A DNA stretch of 64,000 bases from Chlorops oryzae (lineage: Eukaryota; Arthropoda; Insecta; Diptera; Chloropidae), in contig CM035808.1 in the NCBI GenBank assembly GCA_020466095.1, positions 40,133,999 to 40,197,998 of the forward strand, written 5' to 3'. Shown piece by piece: positions 47,244-58,934 of the stretch. The notes beneath the pieces are model-generated. The model saw only the letters and a list, made by a program, of their open reading frames with translations. It did no database searches and was not told the origin of the DNA. Within the stretch, counting starts at the first letter, position 1; each line of letters starts with the position of its first letter. The translations under genes and the position numbers were made by a program.

Positions 47244-48782
47244 TTTCAATTTATAAATACGGAGAAATTGGTGATGAGTAATTCTGCTAGGCCAACTGTG
47301 GTCAAAGTTCATAGCTAACACCAACAAGTGACTCCAACGTAGCTTTTGTATAGTGCACAGAATTGAATTTAGAAGAGACTTTATATAGGAACAAAATAAT
47401 CCAATTTTTGGATTTCCTTCCTAAGCTTTAAGTCTTGAAAAATAAATGTTTTTTGTTTTAATCCTGTAAAGTTGTGAGTTAACCGACGATATGTTCAATG
47501 TTTCCTGTAATTATCATTAGAAAAGACTCCATTTCTATTTACATAAATATCAGAGAATATTAAAGCATACATCGAGAACACTTCGACTTTCAGGATTCAA
47601 AAAGGGGCATCCCTTGATTTCTTTCCTCGAAGCCTCGAAGTCAATTGTTTTGGTCGGGTCCTTGACTTCATATATCCTTCAAATTTTACCTCAGCATGTG
47701 ATATTTAAATGCCCATTTAAGGTATTTAGATCCATCACAATTTCAATGCTCTATTCAAAGATTGAATCCCATGAGTGTCACATGCTGTGCGTCTGCGACT
47801 CCTACACAATTTACAGTTTCGTCTATTCTTGTAGATGAGCATCGATGTCTGAGTTAGCCCAGAATTTGACATGAACCGAATCATGAATCATGACTCATGA
47901 TGCTAATTTAAATGATACTTCTATGGTAACACAAGATTCGAGTCCTATCCTTTTTCGTGTTTGCTATAAAGTCTTCTTGAAAGACATACTCAAATTGTAA
48001 ATAAACGCCTCCACACAATTTCACTTCGAGCTAAATTCGACGTCGGCTCAATTTGAAAGTGCTCACGAATTTGACAAATCACGTGAAGAGTTTTTTTTTT
48101 TAATATTTATTTTTGCCTTCACTACTTATTCGTGATGGGCATTTTATGAATGAAACTCAACGATGAAAGGAAAAGAGATGAAAAAAAAAATTAATAATTT
48201 TTAATGCGGCTGCTTTAAATGGAGGTGAATCAATATTGATAAAGAGATCATATGATTTTTTTTTTAGCACTTTTTAGATTTTTCTTCTTTTTTTCAATTT
48301 TTCAACTGAACGAGATGAATGAATGTGGAGTGAAAATATGATTAAAGAGTGAAGATTGGATTGCAGGTAAATCGGTCAAAAATGTGCTAGATATCTATTC
48401 ATAAGACAATCGAGTGAAATTTATTGAAATTAATTTTTTTTAATTTTTTTGAATATAATTTTTTTGCATAAAACATCCTCAGAATAGAAAAGTTTTGAAG
48501 CATTTTTACCGATTTTTTGTATAAGTCGAGTATAAGTCGAACATAGGGATGCGCGAACTATCGTTGAAATATTATATTCCTTGAGGCAAAGACTTCAAAC
48601 GCTAATGCTTCTTATATTGAGGCCGGTCTTCATATCAGTTGAAGAACTACCAGGGTTCTAATTTTTGAAAATATTCTTTTAGTGTTCATGAAAGCTTATT
48701 TTAATTAAATATATTCGAATTATTTTAAAAATTTCTTTAAATGTTTCATGACTGCCTGCCCGGAGTCATAAACTTACCTTAA
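47244..48782. other. No recognisable feature
   Basis: No gene recognised. T and A runs at about 48090-48300. Confidence 0.4.
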
Positions 48783-49570
48783 TAGTGCATTTCCATGTGG
48801 TGTTTAACTCGCGTTTAAGCGTTTAGGGCCCTAAACGAGGTGTTAAACTCGTGTTTTGCCATACAAAAGTATATCGCGATAACGAAGTGTTTATCTCTTT
48901 AACACCTCATAAACACTTTCATCGATAGGAAAAAAATCGATTTATCGTATCGGAATTTCATGCATATCTAACTGTCAAAATAAAATCAAAACAAAAAACA
49001 AAAAAATGTTGCCAAAAGCAAAACTAAAAATTCCCTACAAACTACAAAAAATTCCCTAATTTTTTTTACACACGGAAAAATTCGAAAAAAATGTATAATA
49101 TGCGCAAGGCATAATCTTGTATTGTATGATTCTTGGTAGAGTATCGATGCTGAACGATAGTTTTTACCAAAAATAATAAAATTAAGGTTATGGGCCATGT
49201 CACAGAAATCGATTTCAAAACCGTGTAATAATTATAATCCTCCTAAATTCTTTCAGATATAGATTTTTCTGGGTTTTCCACTTCCAACTCCACGAGACGA
49301 GACGTTTATTTTGTCGTTTTTATTGATCGACAAGAAACTATATTCAAAATATCTCTTAATATTTAAAAATATACCACAAATTCCCTACATTTTGCCGAAT
49401 TTAATAATTCTGTCCCTCTTTCCCTTCAAGTGATTTTTCTACAAATGGCAACACTGCTTGCAATTGTAAATAAACAAACAGCTGTAAAACTTAAACACCT
49501 CGCATGCGTGGAACCGCTCGAAGTGTTTAGCTAAACATCTCAGAGTTAAACACCATATAGAAACGCGCTA
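48783..49570. mobile_element. Unclassified TIR element, about 0.8 kb
   Basis: Terminal inverted repeats of about 30 bp: TAGTGCATTTCCATGTGGTG with TTTAACTC on the left, and TAGCGCGTTTCTATATGGTG with TTTAACTC (reverse complement) on the right. A 3-bp TAA lies on both flanks (48780-48782 and 49571-49573). It is noncoding. The interior beside the left end has further GTTTAACTCG repeats in both orientations. The superfamily is uncertain; the TAA flank is compatible with Harbinger-like. Confidence 0.6.
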
Positions 49571-52224
49571 TAAGCCTTCATGAAGACTATCATTTGAAAG
49601 CTTAAATCTTCAAAATCTTTAAACAAGGATGAGGACTATTACCCTGATACTAAAGTTCCACAAAAATTATTGTATTCATGCCTCTCCCGTGCGATTATTT
49701 ATTTAATTAGGACCCTACAAAGCCTTTTTGATCTTGCACAGGAACTGTTAAATAATTATTTAAATTGCTTTTGGGTCTAAATAATTTGAATTAATTATTA
49801 TATTGAACTAATTGGCTTACAATAGAGAATAATTATTACCAAATAATTGTAAGAGAAATCGTGATTATTTTCGGTTAGTGAAAAAATCTAAATTAATTTA
49901 AAAATAATCAATAAAAATAGTCCCGATTATTTTTAAAATTAATTTCATTTAAATCGAAAAAATGAGACATAATCTAATAATAAATTTAATTGAAATTATT
50001 TTTTGATTATGTTTTAAATTATTTCATTTTTTTCCCGTCAATTTGAAGTAATTCTTAATCATCAAAAATAAAAAAAACTTTGGGTAAAAAAGAGAAAACA
50101 TTGTAATCATTATTGATCGTAATGGGCATAATGGGCGTACTGGGCTGATTTGAAATAAGATTATTGAAATCACATATTTAGAGGCTTGGATTGATGAACC
50201 TGACTTGATCTCACTTTCTTCGTAACAAATACCTAAACCAAAAAAAAAAAAAAAGATTTCAACCATAAAATACCACAAGAAATATCAAATAATTTATAAA
50301 GGACCTCAGCTCCTGCAATAATTTCTTGCTTAAAAACTATTTCAAAGCATTTATAACAAAATAAATGAAGATTAAACAAATGCAGCAAAAACAGGGCAGC
50401 AATTATGTCGCATGACATTGACAAAATGCCACATTGCTATGTCTGACAATGAGCCTAAAATTGATGTCACGCATTGTTGTCTCTTCGGTGGAACTGTGGA
50501 AAAATTTCATACCTTCCAATCGCATTTGTCAGTCTTAGAAACATGTTCGTTTGCTCGTACGTTGGTATGTATGTATGTCTATATACCTACATAAGTAAAA
50601 GAGGTCTACAAAAAAGAAGAACTTTGTAAATTCAAAAATAAACAAATTTTTCGTCACCACACCACCGAACCATAATCATTTTCTATGCCTACAAGCCTTT
50701 GCTTCTTCGATAAAATGAAAGAAATAGTTGGTATTTTGTACAAAGCCCTATCCTATTCCCATATATATATGTACATACATATATGTCACACGTGTGCTCT
50801 CACTGCCCTGTGATAAGCTAGGTAAATATTGATATAATTACATTAAGACGACTTCATGCATTCAATAGTTGGGGCACTGTGCTGTGATGTTCAAATACAC
50901 ATGCCAGTCAAAATCGTGTGGTATCATGCAAAACCGGAAACTATCATAAATTTTATTTACATAGCAAAATTTTTTTAAAAAGAAAAGTATCAAAGACGTT
51001 TTAACAAAACTTCGTAGTAGCCAGTGTCATATATTAAAACATTCTTATATAATCATTTCGATTCTATGTTCAAAAATTAAAAACTAATGCCCGCTGTACA
51101 CTTGTTGTCAATCTAATGGCAACTCTACTAAGAAATTTATAAGGGATTGTGGTATGAGCGGCTCAAGGCTGAAGTCAGAAGGAGGTTAGGATATTTTCCT
51201 CTTAAGTGAGGGTCAGAAAAACCTGTAAAGCAGATTAAAAGGCTTAAGACTTATGCTTGTACTATACCAGTATATATTGGTATTTTTAAATATTTGCTTA
51301 ACATTTTTTAAATTTTTTTTTGTGTTTTTTTTTTAACTTTTTTAATATTTTTTAATTAATTTTATTGTGCTTTTTATATTTATTTATTTTACCAGCTTGA
51401 GCAACTCTCTTCAAAACGTGCGTTCAAAAATTTCCTCCTTTTCAAGAAAATTGCAAAGCTAAATTCTCAAATGTGGCCCTGCGGGTAGCAGATAGTCTAG
51501 GGTCGGCATAACTTATTTTGTTTAAATTCGCTCCAAAACAGAAAAGACTTTTTTTTTTGTTTGAATCGTTCCAGTTTGGATTTTATTACATCAATCAAAA
51601 ACGTAGAATTTCTTAAGTCCAATTTCGTAGGCAAAAACTTATCGCTCTGATCGAGACATATTTAAGGGGCTTTCGAACTTGAAACGCAAAAGAAACATTT
51701 TTGTCATACATTTTTTTTTTTTTTTTTTGCCTCTACGCCGCAATTCGAAACGCAACGGAATTTTTGAATTGCGCATTTTGCCGAAAATCCAAAAAAAAAA
51801 AAAAATATATAAAAAATCATATAAAATAAAAATTTAAGAAAAAACGATCACATAAACAGTTTTACCTTTTTCTTTCTTATTCGAAAGAGAATATGGAATA
51901 GTGCGCGCCTACATTCGGATTTTCGAAACAAGTCCTCACAACCGCACAGCCGCACAGTCGTAGCCAATGCGTACGATCCATTATAAATTATAATCGCTTT
52001 ATTTCTTTTCATTCTCATACTGGGCAAGCCATCTTGGACCGATTCTATTGCGTCTCTATGGCCAGCAGAATTTCTATTGAATTTATTTTCGCACAATTCT
52101 TTCATTTCGAATCATGACAAATGGGAAGTCATTTTCTCTAGAGCGAATTCCTTGTTTAAAAATTTTTTTCGTGATCAATTTTTTTAAGAATTTCTTTTTT
52201 TAATAATATTTAAATAGATATTTT
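49571..52224. other. Unclassified sequence
   Basis: No exon or transposon end recognised. 49730-50020 is dense in AATAATT words in both orientations. T/A runs lie at 51300-51350, 51710-51730 and 51790-51810. An 85-codon minus frame at 51848-52105 has near-normal amino-acid composition but no motif I know. Confidence 0.35.
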
Positions 52225-52344
52225 CGATACAAGTGTCGAAATGAAGCTTTTTTTTGCACGAGTGGTAAATGTTGTAAAACGAGGCGCAGCCGAGTTTTAC
52301 AATACCACGAGTGCGAAAAAAGCTGAGTTTCGACACGAGTGCCG
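52225..52344. repeat. 120-bp hairpin-forming inverted repeat
   Basis: The left arm starts CGATACAAGTGTCGAAATGA and goes through GCACGAGTGGTAA to AAAACGAGGCG. The right arm reads CAGCCGAGTTTTACAATACC and ends CGACACGAGTGCCG. The arms are about 55-60 nt with a few mismatches and almost no loop. The TGTCGAA/TTCGACA and GCACGAG/CTCGTGC segments are exact. Confidence 0.75.
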
Positions 52345-52510
52345 AACAATATTTTATGCAATAAGATTTCAAATTGGATTTTAACCTAAATTTAAGAAAG
52401 CGTGTTTTTTGTTTGTTTGTTATTGTGAAGAAATTTTTTTATTTTGATTTGACAGATTCATAATTTGAAATTCTTTATTATACAACTTCGTAGTATGCTC
52501 TGCTTATTTT

Positions 52511-52614
52511 TGCCTTGTATTTTTTGAAATGCGTGCATTTTGAAATTTATTATTGCACGCCTTGCCTTGTATTTTTTGAAATGCGTGCGTTTTGAAATTT
52601 ATTATTGCACGCCT
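52511..52614. repeat. 52-bp tandem duplication
   Basis: Two adjacent units beginning TGCCTTGTATTTTTTGAAAT at 52511 and 52563, differing at one base seen (GCATTT versus GCGTTT). Confidence 0.85.
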
Positions 52615-52726
52615 TGAAATTCATTCTTAAAAAACCATGTAGTATGCCATGCTTTTTGTTTGTATAAACAATTTTTTATACTTTCTCAAAACTAGTGTCA
52701 TAATATGCTTCATTATGATTTTAAAA

Positions 52727-52758
52727 TCGACATCATAATAGGCCTATTATGATGTCGA
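52727..52758. repeat. 32-bp perfect palindrome
   Basis: TCGACATCATAATAGG joined directly to its own reverse complement, with no spacer. Related words (TGTCATAATATGCTTCATTA) precede it. Confidence 0.95.
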
Positions 52759-53152
52759 ATTGCATAAAAATATTTTTTTAACCAATTTATTTATTTATTT
52801 TTTTTTTTAATTTTCTTAAAAGCCTTTCCCACTAAAATCATCATCAATAAAGGCCGTACCTATTAGATTTGTAAACGATGCTTTTTTAACCAGACTAAGG
52901 GCTCTCAAGCAAAGTTTTTAAGGGAACGGTTAAGAGGTGTTGGCACTACCGACGAAAATGCAACAAACTCTTTACCCATGCAAGCCCGGAGAGAACTTTT
53001 TCTTTGAAGTCACTTTGAGTATTGTGAAAATTGGAATCAAAAAGGAGTACAGAGATGTCACTGCAGCCCCTGACGAATTTATAAAAAATACTGTCGGAAA
53101 TATGCTTCTATGCAATTAAGCTCCCTTGAACAAGTAAGGGTTCTATCTCAAT
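52759..53152. other. No recognisable feature
   Basis: A 60-codon plus frame at 52937-53119 without a recognised motif; otherwise nothing. Confidence 0.35.
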
Positions 53153-53293
53153 CCCAGCAGGCAAAATGAGCTCACAAAATTGAAAACTTCTATTGTAGCT
53201 CAAAATGAGCTTAAGAGAGCTAAATATGAGATTGAAATTGAAAACCGAAAATCAAACTCGTTGTGATCTAATAATGAGCTCAAAATGACACCA

Positions 53294-53297
<4 letters not shown>

Positions 53298-53337
<40 letters not shown>
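53298..53337. repeat. T40 homopolymer
   Basis: Forty T. It could be the poly(A) tail of a minus-strand SINE whose tRNA-like head is at 53879, but nothing between proves continuity. Confidence 0.85.
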
Positions 53338-53339
<2 letters not shown>

Positions 53340-53525
53340 CAAAAAATGACGTATTTGTGATCTAATACTGACTGAAATGAAATTTTCTAATTTATGAACT
53401 GATAAAAGGTCTAAAGCCTTCTAATAGAGCATATTCAAAAATTTGTCACAGTGCGTTTACATAAATATTAACTTCACGTTTTAAATTTATATACACTTTT
53501 TAACAAAACATACAAAGCAGTATCA

Positions 53526-53600
53526 TTGGCTGAGGAGGTAGAGGATAGAGTGTTGGCTCCATGTTTCAGAGGTAAGAGGTTTAAATCTCGGAAAAGGCAT
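53526..53600 (+). repeat. tRNA-like module (decayed)
   Basis: GGCTGAGGAGGTAGAGG as an A-box-like segment and GAGGTTTAAATCTCGG as a mutated B box (C to T at the key position). Confidence 0.35.
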
Positions 53601-53803
53601 TTGATAAATATAATATAAGAAGCACTAAATAAATAATCCGTAAGACTTACTGCTCTCTGCTTCTTCCCTGTAGTTAAGTTAAGCTAACGTGGCGAATGGA
53701 TTCCCCCCAGACACCATCGTTAAAGGGTCTCAAAATTGGGGCAAATAAGTGCCTTTTTTCTTGCAAATAATTCAATGCGTAAAACAAAAATTTTATTTTT
53801 AGT

Positions 53804-53879
53804 TTGCCTGCATGGGGAATCGAACCCACAGCCATCAGATTACAAACCAAGCACGCTACCGCTACACTATTGACGGCCT
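53804..53879 (-). repeat. tRNA-like (SINE-like) module with consensus B box
   Basis: On the minus strand an A-box-like TAGTGTAGCGGTAGCG and a perfect B box GGTTCGATTCC (complement of about 53816-53826), 35-40 bases apart. Spacing and T arm are tRNA-like. The ends do not form an acceptor stem, so it is not called as a functional tRNA. Confidence 0.5.
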
Positions 53880-54154
53880 TATATTCTCAAGTCTTTAAAT
53901 CAAATATGAACATTTCTTTTCTTTCTTACTGGACCTGTCAAAGAAAATGAGCTAAATATGAAGTAAATGTGATATATCTAAGAGCTATAAATTTATCTCA
54001 TATTTAGCTCATACTGAGCTTCGAAAGATGCTCCAAATAACTCATATATACCTCATATTTATCTAACATAGCGCTATTTTGGACTTAAAACAAAAAATTT
54101 TCAAATCATAAATAGCTTATATTGAGCTTTTTTGCAGCTAAAATGCCTGCTGGG

Positions 54155-55146
54155 ATGGATATTTTCACAGGATCAGAAAGGGTTGAAACCTGTAAAACCT
54201 GCTCAATCTTTTTTCAAAAATGCTTTATGAAGATTCTCAATAACATTTTTAGATAAATTTTTATTATTGTTGGGCACAATGTCTTAGTTTTAGACACATC
54301 GATTTTTCGTTTTTGGTCTGAGGCAGGAAGGAGTTGGCAGCCTTTCTTCTGGTCACTTGTAATTCAAGCAAGGTGACAGATAATTATGATGATCACAACA
54401 GATCTTAAGATTTAATTGGTGACGTCTTCAGAGGAAAAGAGGCGTATAAAGGGGTGTTATTTGACTTCAAACCCCCTCCAAATAGCGGGGAAGCCCCTCT
54501 CGAAATAGTATTCTGCGCACGCGCCACACATTACAGAGCGGACCAGAAACTTCAGGAAACGATCTTCTTCATTTTCTGTGTACATTTTGGAGTAGTGCCT
54601 CTTGCCCTTAGTCTAACAATGTCGTTTTTAAGTAGACTCTAAGTCACACAGAGACAGATTTCAGTCTCTATTTTTTCTCAAAAGTCTCTTTAGGTGAGTT
54701 AAGATTTCTCTTTCGGAATCGGATTACTCAGGCTAATGGTCTTCATGAATGCTTAAATCATTTGCATTACATAACATAAAATTTTATATAACAATTTTAA
54801 AACAATTTTAAATAAAGCAAATGATTTCGAAAATGAAGATTAAAATAATCACCCCTAACTGTCTAACTAACTACCTTTAAAGAGATATTTTTTGTTTTGC
54901 ACGAACTTGTGCGCATTTCGAGTCCCATTCTATTCCGCTACACATATGGGGTTACCTCTAGCTGACCTTAAAATACGCCTACAAGCTATCCTATCCTGAA
55001 CTACTTTATTTTTTTAAACCTATTCGTTGAACTAATTTTGTCATCTGACTAACCTATGAATTCTTTTTCCTATCCCCTTGTCCTACTTCCCTGTTCTACC
55101 ACTACTGACAAGGCCCTTTTAACTGGATTTGATTCGGGTCGTCTCT
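54155..55146. other. No recognisable feature
   Basis: No gene recognised; the frame at 54454-54642 has no motif. Confidence 0.4.
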
Positions 55147-56255
55147 TAGTCCAGTCATTTTAGCTGTTTTAAACCCCAATCTGCGGAATAATTCCTAGTG
55201 AGCTGAATTTTTGTACACACGTTTATTACGGCATTGTAATGAAGATGTGAAAAATCGACATTGATATCGTGCCGGCTAAAAAAGTTATAGAGGTCAAAAG
55301 GTCACGAAAACCAGATGCATGGAAATATGGAAGCATTCGCTGAACACTTGTGAGATGATCATACCATAACCCTAGCCTCTCAGCGCGAATGAAATCATTA
55401 GCTACTGATATCATTTCAATGTATTGTAGCCATAACTGAGCAGTAGGAACATCGTCCTTCAATTTAGCTACTTCGTCATTAAATAACTGTATTAATCCGT
55501 TCAAAACATCTTCAGATTCTTCAATGTTATCATAAGAAATCGTCCCTTTCAGAATATCCATGATGTAACCATCCAAAAACTCCTGCAGATTTTGATCGAT
55601 TGTTAATTTATCATATATAAGCTTCATTAGTGCAACTCTAACAAGTCCATGTCCTCTTACACTTCTTGCAAAAGCATGGCCATCTAACATTTTTCTACTG
55701 AATTTGGAGTATAAATAACACTGAGAGCTTCCTTGAGTCCACTTCCTTCCATTATATATCCTATAGATCCAAGAAGTTATTTTTTTCTGTATTTTTCTAT
55801 ATTCAAAAAAAAAATTATTCACTCGTAAATAAAAAAACCTCTTATTACATATTATTGATTATGCCTACGGGGGAAACCATGTACAAAAAAGCGCGCCCTG
55901 CATTCTACCTCGAAGGTGGTGAGGAAACGAGTGCATCGTTATAATATAGTCGCTTTCTCGGCGCTCTACTCCGAAAACGGTTTATTCTACAGAAAAATTC
56001 AAAAGACATTATTTGTAGACAATTTCACGACAAACAATTTTTATAATAACCTTTATTGACCTTTGAGCAATAGATCGCGAAATATTTTTGCGAAAAACTG
56101 ATTTTCGTGACCTTTTGACCTCTATAAATTTTTTAGCCGGCACGATATCAATGTCGATTTTTCACATCTTCATTACAATGCCGTAATAAAGGTGTGTACA
56201 AAAATTCAGCTCACTAGGAATTATTCCGCAGATAAAACCTAAAATGACTGGACTA
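55147..56255. mobile_element. TIR element enclosing a captured protein fragment
   Basis: Outer ends TAGTCCAGTCATTTTAG match as inverted repeats. After a short gap the arms match again for about 130 bases, from CTGCGGAATAATTCCTAGTG to AGGTCAAAAGGTCACGAAAA, with about 3 mismatches (left arm 55181-55310, right arm about 56103-56232). A possible 3-bp duplication TCT flanks it (55144-55146 and 56256-56258). Total 1109 bp. No transposase is recognised. The interior carries an open frame on the minus strand. Confidence 0.75.
55226..55822 (-). pseudogene. Fragment of an uncharacterised invertebrate protein family, fused to TIR
   Basis: 198 codons. The middle, from MLDGHAFARSVRGHGLVRVA through LWLQYIEMISVANDFIRAER to VQRMLPYFHASG, resembles an uncharacterised domain I know from many invertebrate gene predictions, usually continuing HASGHxxYAK. 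Here it breaks off right after HASG and the last 27 codons (FRDLLTSITFLAG onward) are encoded by the left terminal repeat. The N-terminal 30 residues are also doubtful. It is thus a truncated piece, possibly transcribed but unlikely to be a native protein. Family function is unknown; the recognition is from memory of the pattern. Confidence 0.55.
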
Positions 56256-57933
56256 TCTGGATACGACAATACCAACGTAATCTGTTCTTTTTGATTTGTT
56301 CTTTAATTGAATTTTAAATTTTTAAATTTCCTCGAATGAAGGAAGACCTTATGCGGTCCAGTTTTGTTACCCCAACTGTCATTCTCTCATACAAATTTCT
56401 ATTGAAACTGGGGGGAAAGTTCACGCGAGATATTGTTCAGAATAGTCGAGATAAACATGTTCGAACATTTTCCCTTTTGTAGTTCTTAAACCGACACGAA
56501 GACTACCAACCTCAATGTAAGAAAAATTGGCACAAGTCTTTACCTCAACGGATATAATATTTCAACGACAGTCCGAGCATCCCTATGTTTCTAAAGTCCC
56601 TCAGTATATTCTGATCAACGTTTATAAGCAATCGTTGGAAATGCTTCTAAATTTATCTACTTATTTCGAGGACGTTTCTGTTCATTAAAAACCCCTGCTA
56701 GTGAAGAATATCATTTAACCACAAACTCTTTCACGTGTGCCCCTTCTTTCTTCAAAGATACATCGCATTTTATCCACATATACGTACATATATTAACATA
56801 TTAAACGTCAAAGTATTCTGCATATTTCGAGCTTGTGCCAAATGTTATATGTTTGTTCTTTATTACTCTATAACTTATATTCCCCCAAATTTTTTCTTTG
56901 CATTTTTTTTTTTTTTTTTTTTTTTTGTATAATTGAGACACACTGTTTTGCGCGTTTGAATTTTGATAGCCTCGCTACTGCTTGTGGCTGCGGTTGTGTG
57001 GTAAAAAACCTAAAACGTTGACATTGAACAAGATTTCGCTGCTCTTCAAATAAAAAAATGATGAAATAATTTTCCTGATTATCACAAGATTTCACACGTC
57101 AGGATAAGTTCGCAAAAGTTATCGCCAAACTATAGAAACGTGCGTTCCCAATAACGCAACATTCGGCCATGAGAAAGAAATTTAGCAAAGTTTCATAAAA
57201 TTAATAATAGAAAAGAATATGTGCATATAAAATTTCTTTCTTTTTTTCGCATTAGGAAAAAAGTAAACAGTGGCACCGAATAAAAAAAAAGTAATGAAAA
57301 ATGAAATATAAAAACCCAAAAAAGAAAAAATTTAGTTTCACGATAACGACGAAAGACCGCTATCAATGACCCTGAGAAATAAAAAAAAATCTTTTTTTTT
57401 AATGAATTCTCTGCGTAGAATTGCAAAGAAAAAAGAGGCACAACCAAAGATTAATCTAAACTGGAATAAAAAAAAATCGTTAATATAAATATACAAATTT
57501 TTTGAAAGAAAAAAATAATTATTTAATCCCATTGAAAATGCGAAACTTCAACGCGTCTCCATCGGTGGGCATCATCCTCTCGCTAGATCCGCTCTCATGT
57601 GGTCGAATTAGGTACGAATATTTCATTATGAGTACATACCCACGTTTCTTTATCTATTTAGACGTTGTATAATAAAAACGAAAACTATGCTCTGCCTCAT
57701 AGATTCCCAAAGTGGTCCCCGAGCACATTTGAAGAGTTCGTTCTTGGGCGCTATGGATTTGAGATCAAAATATGATCTAAATATGAAAAATGATCTGGAA
57801 TCAATGGAACTAAGTACCTATATGAAATCAATGTCCCAAATGTGAAATTAGTGAGAAGATGTATCGGGAAATTCATATCCTGTCGTTGGCCGGGATATAA
57901 GGTGCTTGAAAGAAAACAATAAAAACTATTTAA
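56256..57933. other. Unclassified sequence with one small ORF island
   Basis: AT-rich, with a T-run at 56906-56926 and A-runs at 57281-57290 and 57465-57475. A GC-richer island at 57520-57626 is described separately. Confidence 0.35.
57519..57626 (-). CDS. Candidate small ORF (35 codons)
   Basis: ATG at 57626 on the minus strand opens MKYSYLIRPHESGSS, then ERMMPTDGDALKFRIF, and stops with TAA. The composition is balanced and the GC is higher than in the flanks, unlike the Phe/Lys-rich noise frames around it. On the plus strand the same island also has an ATG frame ending in a donor-like AG/GTACGA (57538-57611). I recognise no family; it may be an exon remnant. Confidence 0.25.
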   Translation of the reverse strand: MKYSYLIRPHESGSSERMMPTDGDALKFRIFNGIK

Positions 57934-58090
57934 CTCTTCAATGCCTAGAGTGAACATCAATTGACAGAGGTTTAATCTTTTTATTTTTACATTCAGCATT
58001 ATCGCTATAGGAATGAAAAAATAGCTTTATTAAAATTTTTTTTTTTCATATTTTCAGAATATGACGTGGCCCACTTAAATATTTAATGGG
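57934..58090. mobile_element. Possible piggyBac-like MITE, copy 3
   Basis: TTAA on both sides (57930-57933 and 58091-58094). Ends CTCTTCAATGCCTAG and, reverse-complemented, CCCATTAAATATTTAAG match poorly. TTAA is common in AT-rich DNA, so this is tentative. Confidence 0.3.
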
Positions 58091-58094
58091 TTAA

Positions 58095-58934
58095 ATAGTT
58101 TTCTTATTCTTTTTTTGTCACCGACAAATCATTCTATTTCATTTTAGTGAAAAACATTTGAATTTGCAAAAGCATAGACAATGGCAACTAAAGGGTGAAG
58201 AACCCAAAATTTTAACGTAGCCTCTCATGCAATTTAAATCCACAAAACACCTCCCCAAAGAGCTTACGGAGCACAGTTCATGTAGAGGATGAAGAGTCAC
58301 AGTCGAAAAAAAATTTTTGGGAATCTATGCTCAACACAGACAATGAAAAGATTGATTATTATCACATAAGGAAGCCAAATGGCGCGAAATAGTATCATGC
58401 GAACATACATATATTTGCTCACTCGCTGCGATAAGGTAAGTATTGGTTTTCGCGGAAACACTTCAAAATTGGACGAATTTCATGAAAAATGTGCTCTAAA
58501 GCTTCACGTGCGTAGAAAGTTTCTTCAAGGACATATTTTTGGGGTATTTTTAAAAAAGGTCTGTTTTATTTGACAGTTCAAATAATTTATGGGCTTTAGA
58601 GAAATGATTTTTTTATTCGTTTTTTTGCGAATGATTTGAATTTCGCTTGTGCCCACGGGGAATGGAAAAAGGGAAAAATCAAGTGGTCTTATAATGACGG
58701 GCCTCAATTAGAAGGAGCCCCCAAAAGGGTTAAATCCAAATAAACAAAAAAAAATGACATTTCACACAAATATTCAACAAAAAAATCAGTCCATTGTACC
58801 GGAAAGGGTCGGATTCAGTGGGATGGGTACCATAGAATTATAAGACCTCGTGTTTCGAGGGAAGTTTTAAGCAGCCAAAATCACCCCTGAGTATTCCAAT
58901 GCCTGACTTTCATCTACTCTCAAGCGTATCACTT
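58095..58934. other. No recognisable feature
   Basis: AT-rich sequence without a recognised gene. An isolated AAAAGGGTTAA near 58724 resembles a piggyBac-like end without a partner. Confidence 0.4.

Larger units (their letters stand above)
53153..54154. mobile_element. CCCRGC-type element 5 (GAGCTAAATATGA array) with tRNA-like modules
   Basis: A perfect 11-bp inverted end, CCCAGCAGGCA, and a 2-bp duplication AT (53151-53152 and 54155-54156). Outer parts (53165-53290 and 53940-54135) are arrays of TGAGCTCAAAATGAGCT- and AGCTAAATATGAG-like words in both orientations. The centre holds a 40-T run, a plus-strand tRNA-like module and a minus-strand one. Confidence 0.75.

Noticed and set aside
51848..52105. 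85-codon minus frame with fairly normal composition
   Set aside because: No recognised domain, no clear splice context and it ends in a Lys-rich simple stretch. Kept only as a note in the region entry.
53804..53879. Functional tRNA gene on the minus strand
   Set aside because: A and B boxes are good but the acceptor strands do not pair and no clear anticodon stem-loop forms.
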